From JBCAXA01 sp038749025 (GTDB taxonomy: Bacteria > Pseudomonadota > Gammaproteobacteria > Steroidobacterales > Woeseiaceae), in assembly GCA_038749025.1 (NCBI GenBank), contig JBCDIL010000008.1, positions 62,001-126,000 of the forward strand: a DNA stretch of 64,000 bases, read 5' to 3'. The notes under the pieces were generated by a model that was given only the letters and a program-made list of their open reading frames with translations, was not told the DNA's origin and ran no database searches. Position numbers and translations under genes: made by a program. Numbering within the stretch: the stretch's first letter is position 1; each line of letters starts with the position of its first letter. Shown in pieces: positions 47,912 through 56,326 of the stretch.

Positions 47912-49029
47912 ATTTCGAACTCATCGCGACGGACGGCGCCGCCCGGCGGGGGCGGGTAGCGCTAGCGCGCGGCTCGATTGAGACGCCCGCTTTTATGCCC
48001 GTCGGCACGTACGGTTCGGTCAAAGCGATGTTTCCCGAGCAGGTTGCAGAGCTTGGTGCTGAGATCATCCTGGGCAATACCTTTCATCTCATGCTGCGTC
48101 CGGGTACCGACATCATCTCCGCTCACGGTGGCCTGCATGAGTTTATGAATTGGGACAAACCGATTCTGACCGATTCCGGCGGCTTTCAGGTGTTCAGTTT
48201 GTCGGCGTTGAATAAGGTGACGCCTGACGGCGTCACGTTCCAATCGCCGGTTAATGGTGACAAGGTGTTTTTGGGTCCGGTCGAGGCAACGCAAGTTCAG
48301 CTCGCACTGAATTCTGATATCCAGATGATCTTTGACGAGTGTACGCCGTACCCGGCCTCCGAACGCGAGACCCGCGATTCGATGCGCCGTTCGCTGGATT
48401 GGGCGGCGAAAAGTCGTGCGGAGTTTCAGCGTTATCGGCGCGATGTAGCCGCGCGCGGTGAGGCGCAATTTGGCATCGTCCAAGGGGGCATGTACGAGAC
48501 GCTGCGCGATGAGTCGTTGGCGGCATTGACCGACATGGGCTTCGACGGCATGGCCGTCGGTGGCCTGGCCGTCGGTGAGCCGGAGGCCGATCGTTTGCGG
48601 ATCCTCGACCATACGGTGCCGCGAATCGAGACGCGCCAGCCGCGTTACCTAATGGGCGTCGGTACGCCTGGCGATATCGCCAAGGCGGTGCAGCGCGGTA
48701 TCGACATGTTCGATTGCGTCATTCCGACCCGCCACGCCCGCAATGGTTACTTATTCACATCCGCCGGCACACTGAAAATCCGCAATGCGCGATACGCCAA
48801 CGACGAAGGCCCGGTAGACCCAGACTGCGACTGTTACACCTGCCGAAACTACAGCCGAGCGTACCTGCGCCACCTTGAGCGCTGCGGCGAGATCCAGTTC
48901 AGCATGTTGGCGACCATTCACAACATCGCCTTCTACCAGCGGACCATGGCGCGGCTGCGCCAGGCGATCGAAAATGCCGACGTCGATCGAGCGGTCCTTG
49001 AAATCGTGGCGATGGACACCAAGATCTAA
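47908..49029 (+). CDS. tgt: Queuine tRNA-ribosyltransferase
   Basis: This 373-residue enzyme exchanges guanine for preQ1 at the wobble base of GUN tRNAs. The nucleophile Asp lies in ILTDSGGFQVFSL, the second Asp in the FDECTPYPA segment, and the zinc site near the end is CDCYTCRNYSRAYLRHL. GGLAVGEPEADRL and MGVGTPGDI are also typical. It is coupled to queA. A strong hairpin and a new promoter-like element separate it from yajC, so the Sec genes may be expressed separately. Confidence 0.97.
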   Translation: MNFELIATDGAARRGRVALARGSIETPAFMPVGTYGSVKAMFPEQVAELGAEIILGNTFHLMLRPGTDIISAHGGLHEFMNWDKPILTDSGGFQVFSLSALNKVTPDGVTFQSPVNGDKVFLGPVEATQVQLALNSDIQMIFDECTPYPASERETRDSMRRSLDWAAKSRAEFQRYRRDVAARGEAQFGIVQGGMYETLRDESLAALTDMGFDGMAVGGLAVGEPEADRLRILDHTVPRIETRQPRYLMGVGTPGDIAKAVQRGIDMFDCVIPTRHARNGYLFTSAGTLKIRNARYANDEGPVDPDCDCYTCRNYSRAYLRHLERCGEIQFSMLATIHNIAFYQRTMARLRQAIENADVDRAVLEIVAMDTKI

Positions 49030-49035
49030 CGACTG

Positions 49036-49073
49036 TGGCATAATGCCCGCCGCGGCCGGCAGATACCGGCCGC
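49036..49073 (+). promoter_or_regulatory. Extended -10 promoter and 8-bp GC hairpin before yajC
   Basis: TGGCATAAT (49036-49044) is an extended -10 element with five of six matches in the hexamer, predicting a start near 49051. Directly after it, GCGGCCGG (49052-49059) and CCGGCCGC (49066-49073) form a perfect 8-bp hairpin followed by TTTGCTTT. The hairpin could terminate tgt transcripts or sit at the very 5' end of yajC-secDF mRNA. Confidence 0.5.
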
Positions 49074-49109
49074 TTTGCTTTCTGATCATCACCAAAATTC
49101 CTGATATCG

Positions 49110-49439
49110 ATGGACTTTTTAATCTCCACGGCGCACGCACAAACGGAAGCCGCCGGACAGCAAAACCCGCTGCAGTTCTTTTTGATGATGGCGTTGCTGT
49201 TCGTTGTTTTTTACTTCTTGTTAATCCGCCCACAACAAAAGCGCCAAAAACAACATCAGCAAATGGTTGCGGAATTGAGCCGCGGCGACGAGGTGATGAC
49301 GGCTGGCGGTATCGTCGGTCGAATCGCATCGATGAGCGAGCAGTTTGTCGTCGTCGAGATCGCCGATGGCATCGAGGTGAAAGTGCAACGCCAAACGATC
49401 AGCGCCGTCTTGCCGAAAGGCACGGTTGACGCCGCGTAG
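49110..49439 (+). CDS. yajC: Preprotein translocase subunit YajC
   Basis: This 109-residue protein has one membrane helix (FFLMMALLFVVFYFLLI) immediately followed by RPQQKRQKQHQQMVAEL, then GDEVMTAGGIVGRI and a small beta domain, exactly the YajC pattern. It associates with SecDF-YidC in the inner membrane. It lies between tgt and secD, the conserved order, 19 bases before secD. The N-terminal stretch STAHAQTEAAGQQ precedes the helix; the helix serves as a signal anchor. Confidence 0.95.
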   Translation: MDFLISTAHAQTEAAGQQNPLQFFLMMALLFVVFYFLLIRPQQKRQKQHQQMVAELSRGDEVMTAGGIVGRIASMSEQFVVVEIADGIEVKVQRQTISAVLPKGTVDAA

Positions 49440-49458
49440 TCGATAAGCGAGCGCTGCG

Positions 49459-51270
49459 ATGAACCGCTATTCCTGGCCCATCAACGCGCTAGTCGCTGCC
49501 GTCGTAGCGGTTGGACTCTTACTGGCGCTGCCGAATTACTTCGGTACCAGTCCGGCCCTCGAAATCTCGCTTCCCGAGGGTACCGATGTTGCCACTCAAG
49601 CGGTTGACGATTGGACCGCGACGCTGACCGCCGCTGGACTCGCGCCGACCGAAGCCCGCATTGAGGGCGGCCGCGGCCTGATCTACTACGACAGTGTCGA
49701 CCAACAGTTAGCGGCGCGCACTGCCTTGAACGACTCGCTTGCCGGGTCCGACTACACCGTGACCTACCGGCAGGCATCGAACAGCCCAGAGTGGCTGCGT
49801 GGACTTGGCCTGCAGCCTATGAGCCTTGGCCTAGACCTTCGTGGCGGTGTGTATTTTCTGTTCGAGGTCGATTTGGAAGCGGCGCAAACTACGCGTCTTG
49901 AGCAGTATGTCCAAGCATTCCAGCAAGCGCTAAGCGATGCTGGCATTCGACGCCGGGTGACGCTGGACGGCAGTATTGTTCGCGTCCGGGTCCAGTCCCC
50001 AGAGGCATTGGCCGAGGCACGGCCGTTGATTCGACGAATCGACAACGACCTTGATATCGTCGATGGACCGGATGGCACCAGCCTGCTGGTGCGAATGACC
50101 GAGGCGCAGATTGCTGAGCGTGAGACGTTCGCGCTTGAGCAAAATATCATCACCCTAAGAAACCGTATCAACGAACTCGGCGTCTCCGAGCCGCTCGTAC
50201 AGCAACAAGGACGCGCGCGCATCGTCGTGCAATTACCGGGCGTACAAGACCCGGCCGAGGCCGACCGCATCTTGAACAGTACGGCGACGCTCGCGTATCA
50301 CGCGGTCGACGAGCAAGGCAATACACCGGGTGGGCGCAGTTACCCAACGCGCGATGGTCGTACCGTTCGAATCAAGCCCGACGTTATCGCTTCCGGTGAC
50401 CAGATCATCGATGCTCAGTCGACGTTCTCGCAGGGGCAACCCGCCGTTAGTGTCCGGCTCGATGCCGTCGGCGGCAAAAACATGCTTGAGTTCACGCAAG
50501 AAAACGTCGGCCGACTCATGGCGGTGTTGTTTATCACGACCGATCGTAAAAAGGTGGTCGTCGACGGTGAGCCGACATACAAGTCGGTCAAAAAATACGA
50601 AATCATTAGCGATGCCACGATTCGCGGCGTCTTCAGCACCAACTTCGAAACGACCGGTTTAACCCCGATCGAAGCGCGCGATCTCGCGCTATTGCTTCGT
50701 GCCGGTGCGCTCGCGGCGCCAATTTTCAAAGTCGAAGAGCGGACTATTGGGCCGACGCTCGGCCAGGAAAATATCGACCGCGGCTTCAATGCGGTGCAGA
50801 TAGGTTTTCTCGCCGTCATAGTCTTCATGATCGTGTATTACCGCGTCTTTGGCGTTTTCGCGTCGATGGCGCTGCTGACCAACCTTGTTTTGATCGTCGC
50901 ACTGCTATCGATGTTCCAAGCGTCGCTAACGCTCCCCGGCATTGCTGGCATCGTCTTGACGGTCGGCATGGCGGTTGACGCCAACGTACTGATCTTTGAG
51001 CGAATACGCGAGGAGCTACGCGATGGCTCCACGGTGCAGGTGGCGATCAACGCGGGCTATGAAAAAGCGTTTTCGTCGATCGCTGACGCTAACATCACAA
51101 CCTTGATCGCCGCGCTGATGTTGTTCGCGTTCGGTACGGGGCCGATTCGCGGCTTCGCCGTTACGCTTATGCTGGGTATCGTTACGTCGATGTTCACAGC
51201 AATCGTTGGCACGCGGGCGCTGGTCAATGCGTTGTACGGCAACCGCCAATTGAAAGACCTTCCGGTTTAG
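49459..51270 (+). CDS. secD: Protein translocase subunit SecD
   Basis: This 603-residue RND-type membrane protein has one N-terminal helix, a large periplasmic P1 domain beginning near SLGLDLRGGVYFLFEVD, and five C-terminal helices. LDLRGGVYFLFE and the helix 4 segment GMAVDANVLIFERIREELRDG, with its conserved Asp and Arg, are required for proton-driven export. TIGPTLGQENIDRG precedes the membrane part. It forms a complex with SecF that pulls proteins across the membrane. It is four bases before secF. Confidence 0.97.
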   Translation: MNRYSWPINALVAAVVAVGLLLALPNYFGTSPALEISLPEGTDVATQAVDDWTATLTAAGLAPTEARIEGGRGLIYYDSVDQQLAARTALNDSLAGSDYTVTYRQASNSPEWLRGLGLQPMSLGLDLRGGVYFLFEVDLEAAQTTRLEQYVQAFQQALSDAGIRRRVTLDGSIVRVRVQSPEALAEARPLIRRIDNDLDIVDGPDGTSLLVRMTEAQIAERETFALEQNIITLRNRINELGVSEPLVQQQGRARIVVQLPGVQDPAEADRILNSTATLAYHAVDEQGNTPGGRSYPTRDGRTVRIKPDVIASGDQIIDAQSTFSQGQPAVSVRLDAVGGKNMLEFTQENVGRLMAVLFITTDRKKVVVDGEPTYKSVKKYEIISDATIRGVFSTNFETTGLTPIEARDLALLLRAGALAAPIFKVEERTIGPTLGQENIDRGFNAVQIGFLAVIVFMIVYYRVFGVFASMALLTNLVLIVALLSMFQASLTLPGIAGIVLTVGMAVDANVLIFERIREELRDGSTVQVAINAGYEKAFSSIADANITTLIAALMLFAFGTGPIRGFAVTLMLGIVTSMFTAIVGTRALVNALYGNRQLKDLPV

Positions 51271-51274
51271 CGCG

Positions 51275-52222
51275 ATGCGTATTCTGAGTCGTGTTCCGTC
51301 GTTCGATTTTCTAGGAGCTGGTCGCCGTCGGCTGGCCGTCGCGATTTCGATCCTCGCCATCGTCGCGTCAATGGTTGCGTTAGCGATGCCCACGCAACGT
51401 TTAGCGCTTGGCATTGATTTCACCGGTGGTATCGAGCTGGAAGTGGCGTATCCTGCCGCGGCCAATCTGGATGCGATACGGACTCAGTTAGCCGGAGGCG
51501 GTTACCCCGATGCGATCGTGCAGAACTTTGGGTCCGCCGATCGCGTTCTCGTTCGCTTACCGCCAGACGAGACCGCCAATGGCACCGAGTTACGGCAGCG
51601 CCTGCTCGGCGTGCTTTCAGCCGACGGCAGCGACGTCGATTTGCGCCGTGTCGATTTCGTCGGGCCGCAAGTGGGCCGCGAACTGACTGAAGCGGGCGGT
51701 CTGGCAACGATCTTCACGTTGCTGATGATTTTCGTCTACGTGATGTTTCGCTTTCAGTGGCGCTTCGCAGCCGGTGCCGTCGCGGCACTCGCGCACGACG
51801 TGGTCGTAACGATCGGTTTTTTCTCGATAACCCAGATCCCGTTCGACTTAACGGTGCTAGCGGCGTTGCTCGCCGTCATCGGTTACTCGTTGAACGACAC
51901 CGTGGTTGTTTTCGACCGGATTCGTGAGAATTTTTTAACGCTGCGCGGCAAAGAACCCGAAGAGGTCATGAACATCTCGATCAACCAGATGCTAGCGCGG
52001 ACGATTATCACCGGCGTGACGACGCTGGTCGTGTTGCTCGCGTTGTTCGTTCTCGGTGGCGAGGCGATTCGACCGTTCTCGATCGCGTTGATCGTCGGCA
52101 TCATCGTCGGGACGTATTCGTCGATCTACGTGGCTAGCGCGACGGCATTGGCACTCGGCGTCAGCGCCAAAGACTTGATGCCGCCCGAGATTCCTGCCGA
52201 CGAAATCGACGACATGCCTTAG
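51275..52222 (+). CDS. secF: Protein translocase subunit SecF
   Basis: This 315-residue partner of SecD has six predicted membrane helices and a small periplasmic domain. Family signatures are IDFTGGIELEVAYP near the N terminus, DFVGPQVGRELTEAG, and the helix 4 motif VIGYSLNDTVVVFDRIREN with the conserved Asp and Arg, then NQMLARTIITGVTTLVVLLALF. It completes the SecDF proton-driven motor. It converges with suhB; a GC hairpin (52226-52239) lies across the junction. Confidence 0.97.
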   Translation: MRILSRVPSFDFLGAGRRRLAVAISILAIVASMVALAMPTQRLALGIDFTGGIELEVAYPAAANLDAIRTQLAGGGYPDAIVQNFGSADRVLVRLPPDETANGTELRQRLLGVLSADGSDVDLRRVDFVGPQVGRELTEAGGLATIFTLLMIFVYVMFRFQWRFAAGAVAALAHDVVVTIGFFSITQIPFDLTVLAALLAVIGYSLNDTVVVFDRIRENFLTLRGKEPEEVMNISINQMLARTIITGVTTLVVLLALFVLGGEAIRPFSIALIVGIIVGTYSSIYVASATALALGVSAKDLMPPEIPADEIDDMP

Positions 52223-52225
52223 CTT

Positions 52226-52242
52226 GCCGCTATTGCGGCTTT
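52226..52242 (+). terminator. Small hairpin at the secF/suhB convergence
   Basis: GCCGC (52226-52230) pairs with GCGGC (52235-52239) around TATT, followed by only three T residues. It overlaps the suhB stop codon. It may be a weak terminator for secDF. Confidence 0.35.
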
Positions 52243-53012
52243 GCCAACAGTTTCAATAACTCGGGATACAGTTTCGCTGACGCGGCCAGCACATGACCCG
52301 GCTCTAAGAAGTCATCGCCACCATCGATGGCTGTGACGATGCCACCTGCCTCGCGAATCAGCACGGCGCCGGCGGCGATATCCCACGGCTTGAGGTAATA
52401 CTCCCAGAAACCGTCCAGTCGTCCCGCTGCTACGTAGGCGAGATCGAGCGCCGCCGCGCCGGGCCGACGAACGCCCGCCGTGCGCGATAGAACGCGCTGC
52501 AATTGCCGCACGTAGCGATCGTCACCGCCTGAGTCTTCGCGGTACGGAAACCCAGTGCCGACCAGGGCTTCTTCGAGCTTGCGGGCGCCGCTAACGCGGA
52601 TGCGGCGGCCATCGAGTTGCGCACCTTCGCCACGCGAGGCGCTGAAAATCTCGTCGCGCATTGGGTCGTAAACAACGCCGTGCTCCAGTCGGCCTTTGAT
52701 TTGTACGCCGATCGAGACCGCGAAGACCGGAAAGCCGTGTAGGAAATTGGTCGTTCCATCGAGTGGGTCGATAATCCAGACGTGATCCGATTCGCCTATT
52801 GCGCCGCTTTCCTCGCCGAGTATCGCATGGTCCGGGTAATGCTTGTGGATATGCTCGATGATGATTTGCTCGGCCGCGATATCCGCCTCGCTCACCCAGT
52901 CGTTGCGGCCTTTGCTGTGCACTTTCAGTGTGTCGACACGTTTCTGACTGCGCAGCAGCAGACTGCCCGCTTGGCGTGCCGCGCCGACGGCAATGTTAAC
53001 GAGGGGGTGCAT
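52230..53012 (-). CDS. suhB: Inositol-1-monophosphatase SuhB
   Basis: This 260-residue metal-dependent phosphatase has the family motifs LGEESGAIG, WIIDPLDGTTNFLHGFP and, near the C terminus, WDIAAGAVLIREAGG. The acidic residues of these motifs bind the two or three magnesium ions. In E. coli SuhB also joins the rRNA antitermination complex, so a transcription role is possible. It is divergent from trmJ, the conserved gamma-proteobacterial arrangement, with 133 bases between the starts. Confidence 0.95.
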   Translation of the reverse strand: MHPLVNIAVGAARQAGSLLLRSQKRVDTLKVHSKGRNDWVSEADIAAEQIIIEHIHKHYPDHAILGEESGAIGESDHVWIIDPLDGTTNFLHGFPVFAVSIGVQIKGRLEHGVVYDPMRDEIFSASRGEGAQLDGRRIRVSGARKLEEALVGTGFPYREDSGGDDRYVRQLQRVLSRTAGVRRPGAAALDLAYVAAGRLDGFWEYYLKPWDIAAGAVLIREAGGIVTAIDGGDDFLEPGHVLAASAKLYPELLKLLAKPQ

Positions 53013-53145
53013 GGTCGATTCCGACTAGGAACGCCGCCAATCGCGGCGCGCGCAAGGATAGCAGATCGCGATTGGGGAGCTGACGCAGGTTTCTCTGTGG
53101 CAGCGACGCGCTACACTCGTTCGCATAAACCGCTGTCGCGTAGCT

Positions 53146-53850
53146 ATGAATACACGAATCGTCCTCGTCGAAACGTCCCATCCCGGCAATATCGGTGCCG
53201 TTGCGCGTGCGATTAAAAACATGGGCCTCACCGACCTTACCTTGGTGCGTCCCGCTGTGTTTCCACATGCCGATGCGACGGCGCGGGCATCCGGAGCCGA
53301 TGACGTATTAGCGCGTGCTCGTGTCGTCGATACGCTTGATGAGGCGTTGGCGGATTGTACGCTCGCCTTCGCGGCGAGCGCCCGACAACGCACCATTCGC
53401 TGGCCCGAGGCGGCGCCGCGTGCGGCAGCTGCTGAGGTGGCTGCTCACGCGGGCCGCGCCGCCATGGTGTTCGGTCCGGAAACATCCGGACTCACCAATG
53501 AACATATTGCACGCTGCCAGCGGCTGGTATTTATTCCATCGTCACCGACGTTTCCGTCGCTGAATCTAGCCATGGCGGTGCAGGTTGTCGCTTACGAGTT
53601 GCGGCTCGCTGGTTTGGGCGCGGCAGCGGTCGTCGAGCCGGAGTCGCCGCCAGCCACCCACGGCGAGATGGAGAACTTCTACGGCCACTTGGAACGCGTT
53701 TTACTCGATGCGGAGTTTCTCGACCCCAAAAACCCACGCCATTTAATGCAGCGGCTGCGCCGGCTGTTCGCACGCGCTTTGCCCGATCAGAATGACGTCA
53801 ATATCCTGCGCGGTATTTTAAGCGCCGTCTGGGATGAGCGAAGAAAGTGA
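53146..53850 (+). CDS. trmJ: tRNA (cytidine/uridine-2'-O-)-methyltransferase TrmJ
   Basis: This 234-residue SPOUT-class enzyme 2'-O-methylates position 32 of several tRNAs. It begins RIVLVETSHPGNIGAVARAIKNMGL, has MVFGPETSGLTNEHIARC and FPSLNLAMAVQVVAYELR (the knot with SAM-binding residues), and a C-terminal helical extension (FYGHLERVLLDAEFL). It is divergent from suhB. In many relatives iscR follows, but here a cysteine desulfurase gene starts nine bases after its stop. Confidence 0.94.
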   Translation: MNTRIVLVETSHPGNIGAVARAIKNMGLTDLTLVRPAVFPHADATARASGADDVLARARVVDTLDEALADCTLAFAASARQRTIRWPEAAPRAAAAEVAAHAGRAAMVFGPETSGLTNEHIARCQRLVFIPSSPTFPSLNLAMAVQVVAYELRLAGLGAAAVVEPESPPATHGEMENFYGHLERVLLDAEFLDPKNPRHLMQRLRRLFARALPDQNDVNILRGILSAVWDERRK

Positions 53851-53859
53851 GCAACAACG

Positions 53860-55047
53860 GTGAGTGCGACAATGTTCGAGCGAGTTAGCACCGCGGCATA
53901 CCTCGACTATGCCGCGTCTACACCGTTGGACCCGGCGGTGATCGACGCCATGCAAGCGGCTTTGGGTGATCCGTTACTGACCGCCAATGCAAGTTCAACG
54001 ACGCACCCAGCCGGCAGGCGTGCAGCTGTCGCCGTCGAATCGGCCCGTGCCAGTGTTGCAGCGCTGGTGGACGCTGAACCGCGCGAGGTCATTTTCACAT
54101 CGGGTGCGACCGAAGCGGACAACTTGGCCATTTTCGGAACGGCGCGTTATCGACGCGGTGAGGGCCGGCACATCATTAGCGCGATGACTGAGCACAAGGC
54201 CGTTACCGATCCGCTTAAGCAGCTCGCACGTGACGGCTATGACGTCGAATGGCTGCCGGTTGGTCGCGATGGTGTGATTCAACCCGACCAGGTAGCGGCG
54301 TCGCTGCGCGACGACACGATTTTGGTGACCCTGATGGCGGTCAACAACGAACTTGGCGTTATCAATGACCTAGCGGCAATCGCCGCGCTGTGTCGCGAGC
54401 GCGACATTCGTTGCCACGTCGATGCGGCGCAAGCACCCGGTAAGATTCCGCTGTCGGTTAGCGCCATTCCTGCCGATTCGTTCGCGCTGTCAGCGCATAA
54501 GATGTATGGACCAAAAGGGATCGGTGCGCTGGTCTGCCGGGCCACGTTTGCGCCACAGATCGAGCCGCTATTTTACGGCGGCGGCCAGGAGCGCGGCTTA
54601 CGCCCTGGTACGCCGGCGACACACCAAGTCATCGGTTTTGGCGTCGCGGCCGATCGTTGCCTCGAACTCGGTGTTGCGGATGAGTCGTTAGCGCTACTGA
54701 ATGAGCAACTGGTGGCTGGTTTGCTTGCCGTACCTGGCGTCGAGCTCAATGCTGCTGCCGCGCCGCGGGTCCCGCATATTGTTAGTGTCAACGTCGCCGA
54801 CGTTCATGGCGATGCCTTGCTACTGGCGATGGAGCCCATTGCTGTATCGACCGGTGCGGCCTGTTCGACGGTCAGCCGCGAGCCGTCCGCCGTGCTCCGA
54901 GCGATCGGATTGGAGCCAAGTCGGGCCGAGAGTACGCTGCGATTTAGTGTGGGTCGCTTCTCAACACCGAGCGATGTCGCCGCTGCGGTTGCGCAATTCG
55001 CTGCGGCTGTGGATTATGTTCGGGCGATCGGCAGCGATCCGCGATGA
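53860..55047 (+). CDS. Cysteine desulfurase (IscS/NifS family)
   Basis: This 395-residue PLP enzyme releases sulfur from cysteine for Fe-S clusters and tRNA thiolation. It has YLDYAASTPLDP at the N terminus, TEHKAV, HVDAAQAPGK (PLP Asp), SAHKMYGPKG with the PLP lysine, and the active-site loop STGAACSTVSREPS containing the catalytic Cys. The loop wording and the 395-residue length resemble group I NifS/IscS proteins, but differ from E. coli IscS. A GTG (53860) or ATG (53872) can start it. It is coupled to an unknown gene that precedes iscA. Confidence 0.92.
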   Translation: MSATMFERVSTAAYLDYAASTPLDPAVIDAMQAALGDPLLTANASSTTHPAGRRAAVAVESARASVAALVDAEPREVIFTSGATEADNLAIFGTARYRRGEGRHIISAMTEHKAVTDPLKQLARDGYDVEWLPVGRDGVIQPDQVAASLRDDTILVTLMAVNNELGVINDLAAIAALCRERDIRCHVDAAQAPGKIPLSVSAIPADSFALSAHKMYGPKGIGALVCRATFAPQIEPLFYGGGQERGLRPGTPATHQVIGFGVAADRCLELGVADESLALLNEQLVAGLLAVPGVELNAAAAPRVPHIVSVNVADVHGDALLLAMEPIAVSTGAACSTVSREPSAVLRAIGLEPSRAESTLRFSVGRFSTPSDVAAAVAQFAAAVDYVRAIGSDPR

Positions 55048-55403
55048 CGGCGAGCACGCTTCAACAGGCGTTCGATGCCCTGACCCGGTATCGACTGCCA
55101 CCGCGCCCGCCGACGGCTGACAGCGGCTGGCTCGCGTCTGCCGATGGTCGCCAGCGCCTGCGCCTGCTGGGGTTCGAGACGGCTGAACAGGGCTGGCTGG
55201 ACGTCTATTTCCGCGCGACTGGCGAGCCACTGTTACTCGTTCTGGCCGAATCGTTATGCGTAATTTTGACCGAAAAGGCGCTTCCATGGCCGCCTGCGGC
55301 GGAACTTGCGATGCCGATCGATGTTCGAACGGCCCAAGGCGGGCTATTATTGCTGCTTGAGGATGCGGTTGCAGCGCTTGGAGCTGCCGCGGCCGACCAC
55401 TAG
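55044..55403 (+). CDS. Unknown protein encoded between cysteine desulfurase and IscA
   Basis: This 119-residue protein is not recognised. It has no signal peptide, no membrane helix and only one Cys (in ESLCVILTE), and its predicted structure is mixed alpha/beta. It starts at ATG 55044 within the desulfurase stop (ATGA overlap), so translation is coupled. The position suggests a helper in Fe-S assembly, such as a sulfurtransferase partner, but that is inference only. Composition is like its neighbours and there is no sign of decay. Confidence 0.6.
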   Translation: MTASTLQQAFDALTRYRLPPRPPTADSGWLASADGRQRLRLLGFETAEQGWLDVYFRATGEPLLLVLAESLCVILTEKALPWPPAAELAMPIDVRTAQGGLLLLLEDAVAALGAAAADH

Positions 55404-55416
55404 ATCACAGGGTTAC

Positions 55417-55743
55417 ATGATGGCGATTTCGCTCTCTGACAGCGCGGCTCAACGGGTCCGCGATCACTTGGCACAACGTGGCCACGGGCTTGGTTTGCGC
55501 CTCGGTATTACCAAGACCGGTTGCAACGGCTTTGCCTACCAGGTCGGTTTCGCGGATGAGGTTCAGGCGGAAGATACTGTATTTCACTCGAACGGCATCG
55601 ACGTCGTCGTCGACGGCGATGCGCTGGCACTGATCGATGGCACGCACGTCGATTTCGTCCGCCAGGGCATCAACGAAGCCTTCAAGTTCGTCAACCCGAA
55701 CGCCGCTGGCGAGTGCGGTTGCGGCGAGAGTTTTTCAGTCTGA
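55417..55743 (+). CDS. iscA: Iron-sulfur cluster assembly protein IscA
   Basis: From ATG 55417 this is a 108-residue A-type carrier (HesB family). The three conserved cysteines are Cys36 (KTGCNGFAY), Cys100 and Cys102 (ECGCGESFSV at the C terminus). The usual GCSG appears here as GCNG. It carries [2Fe-2S] or [4Fe-4S] clusters or iron. The frame also opens at 55306 inside the unknown gene, which I reject. Other isc genes (iscR, iscU, hscB, hscA, fdx) are not between trmJ and ndk. Confidence 0.93.
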   Translation: MMAISLSDSAAQRVRDHLAQRGHGLGLRLGITKTGCNGFAYQVGFADEVQAEDTVFHSNGIDVVVDGDALALIDGTHVDFVRQGINEAFKFVNPNAAGECGCGESFSV

Positions 55744-55755
55744 CCGCCGTGTGCG

Positions 55756-55784
55756 TTGCCTGCGCACATTTCCGCCCGTAAAAT
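55756..55784 (+). promoter_or_regulatory. Predicted sigma-70 promoter of ndk
   Basis: TTGCCT (55756-55761) and TAAAAT (55779-55784) are separated by 17 bases and match the consensus at four and five of six positions. The predicted start is near 55791, giving a leader of about 95 bases before ATG 55886. Confidence 0.5.
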
Positions 55785-55803
55785 TAACGACTTAACTTTG
55801 CTC

Positions 55804-55829
55804 GCCGGTCGTTTCGGCTGGCCTCTTTT
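55804..55829 (+). terminator. Terminator-like hairpin in the ndk leader
   Basis: GCCGGTC (55804-55810) can pair with GGCTGGC (55816-55822) in seven pairs, two of them G-U, around GTTTC. CTCTTTTG follows. It lies downstream of the predicted ndk promoter, so it could end isc transcripts or attenuate ndk. Confidence 0.35.
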
Positions 55830-55885
55830 GTCGTCGCTCGGACCGCCATTGGCGCGAGCGATCTCCAACGAATAAGGAACCCTCC

Positions 55886-56317
55886 ATGTCTGTCGAACGT
55901 ACTCTGTCCATCATCAAGCCGGACGGCGTCGAGAAAAACCTGATCGGTGAAATTTACAGCCGCTTTGAGCGTGCTGGCCTGCATATTGTCGGTGCGAAAA
56001 TGCTGCACTTGTCGCAGGAGCAAGCGGAGGGGTTTTACGCGGTTCACAAAGAACGGCCGTTTTTTGCTGACTTGGTGGCGTACATGACGTCGGGTCCTGT
56101 CGTCGTGCAAGCGCTGGAAGACGAGGGCGCGGTTGCTAAAAATCGCGAGTTGATGGGGGCGACCAACCCTGACGATGCCGAGGCCGGCACAATCCGCGCC
56201 GACTTCGCCAAGAGCATCGAAGAGAATGTCGTCCACGGTTCCGACGGTACGGACACGGCCGCTGAAGAGATTCGCTTTTTCTTCGGCGACGATGGTGTCT
56301 GCCCGCGTACCCGCTAA
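55886..56317 (+). CDS. ndk: Nucleoside diphosphate kinase
   Basis: This 143-residue enzyme transfers the gamma phosphate of ATP to nucleoside diphosphates through a phosphohistidine. It begins VERTLSIIKPDGVEKNLIG, has GAKMLHLSQEQAEGFYAVH, LMGATNPDDA and the active-site His in ENVVHGSDGTD. AAGGAAC precedes ATG 55886. It heads a long same-strand run through der, with rlmN starting nine bases after its stop, a conserved order in Gammaproteobacteria. Confidence 0.97.
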   Translation: MSVERTLSIIKPDGVEKNLIGEIYSRFERAGLHIVGAKMLHLSQEQAEGFYAVHKERPFFADLVAYMTSGPVVVQALEDEGAVAKNRELMGATNPDDAEAGTIRADFAKSIEENVVHGSDGTDTAAEEIRFFFGDDGVCPRTR

Positions 56318-56326
56318 CAATCGCCA

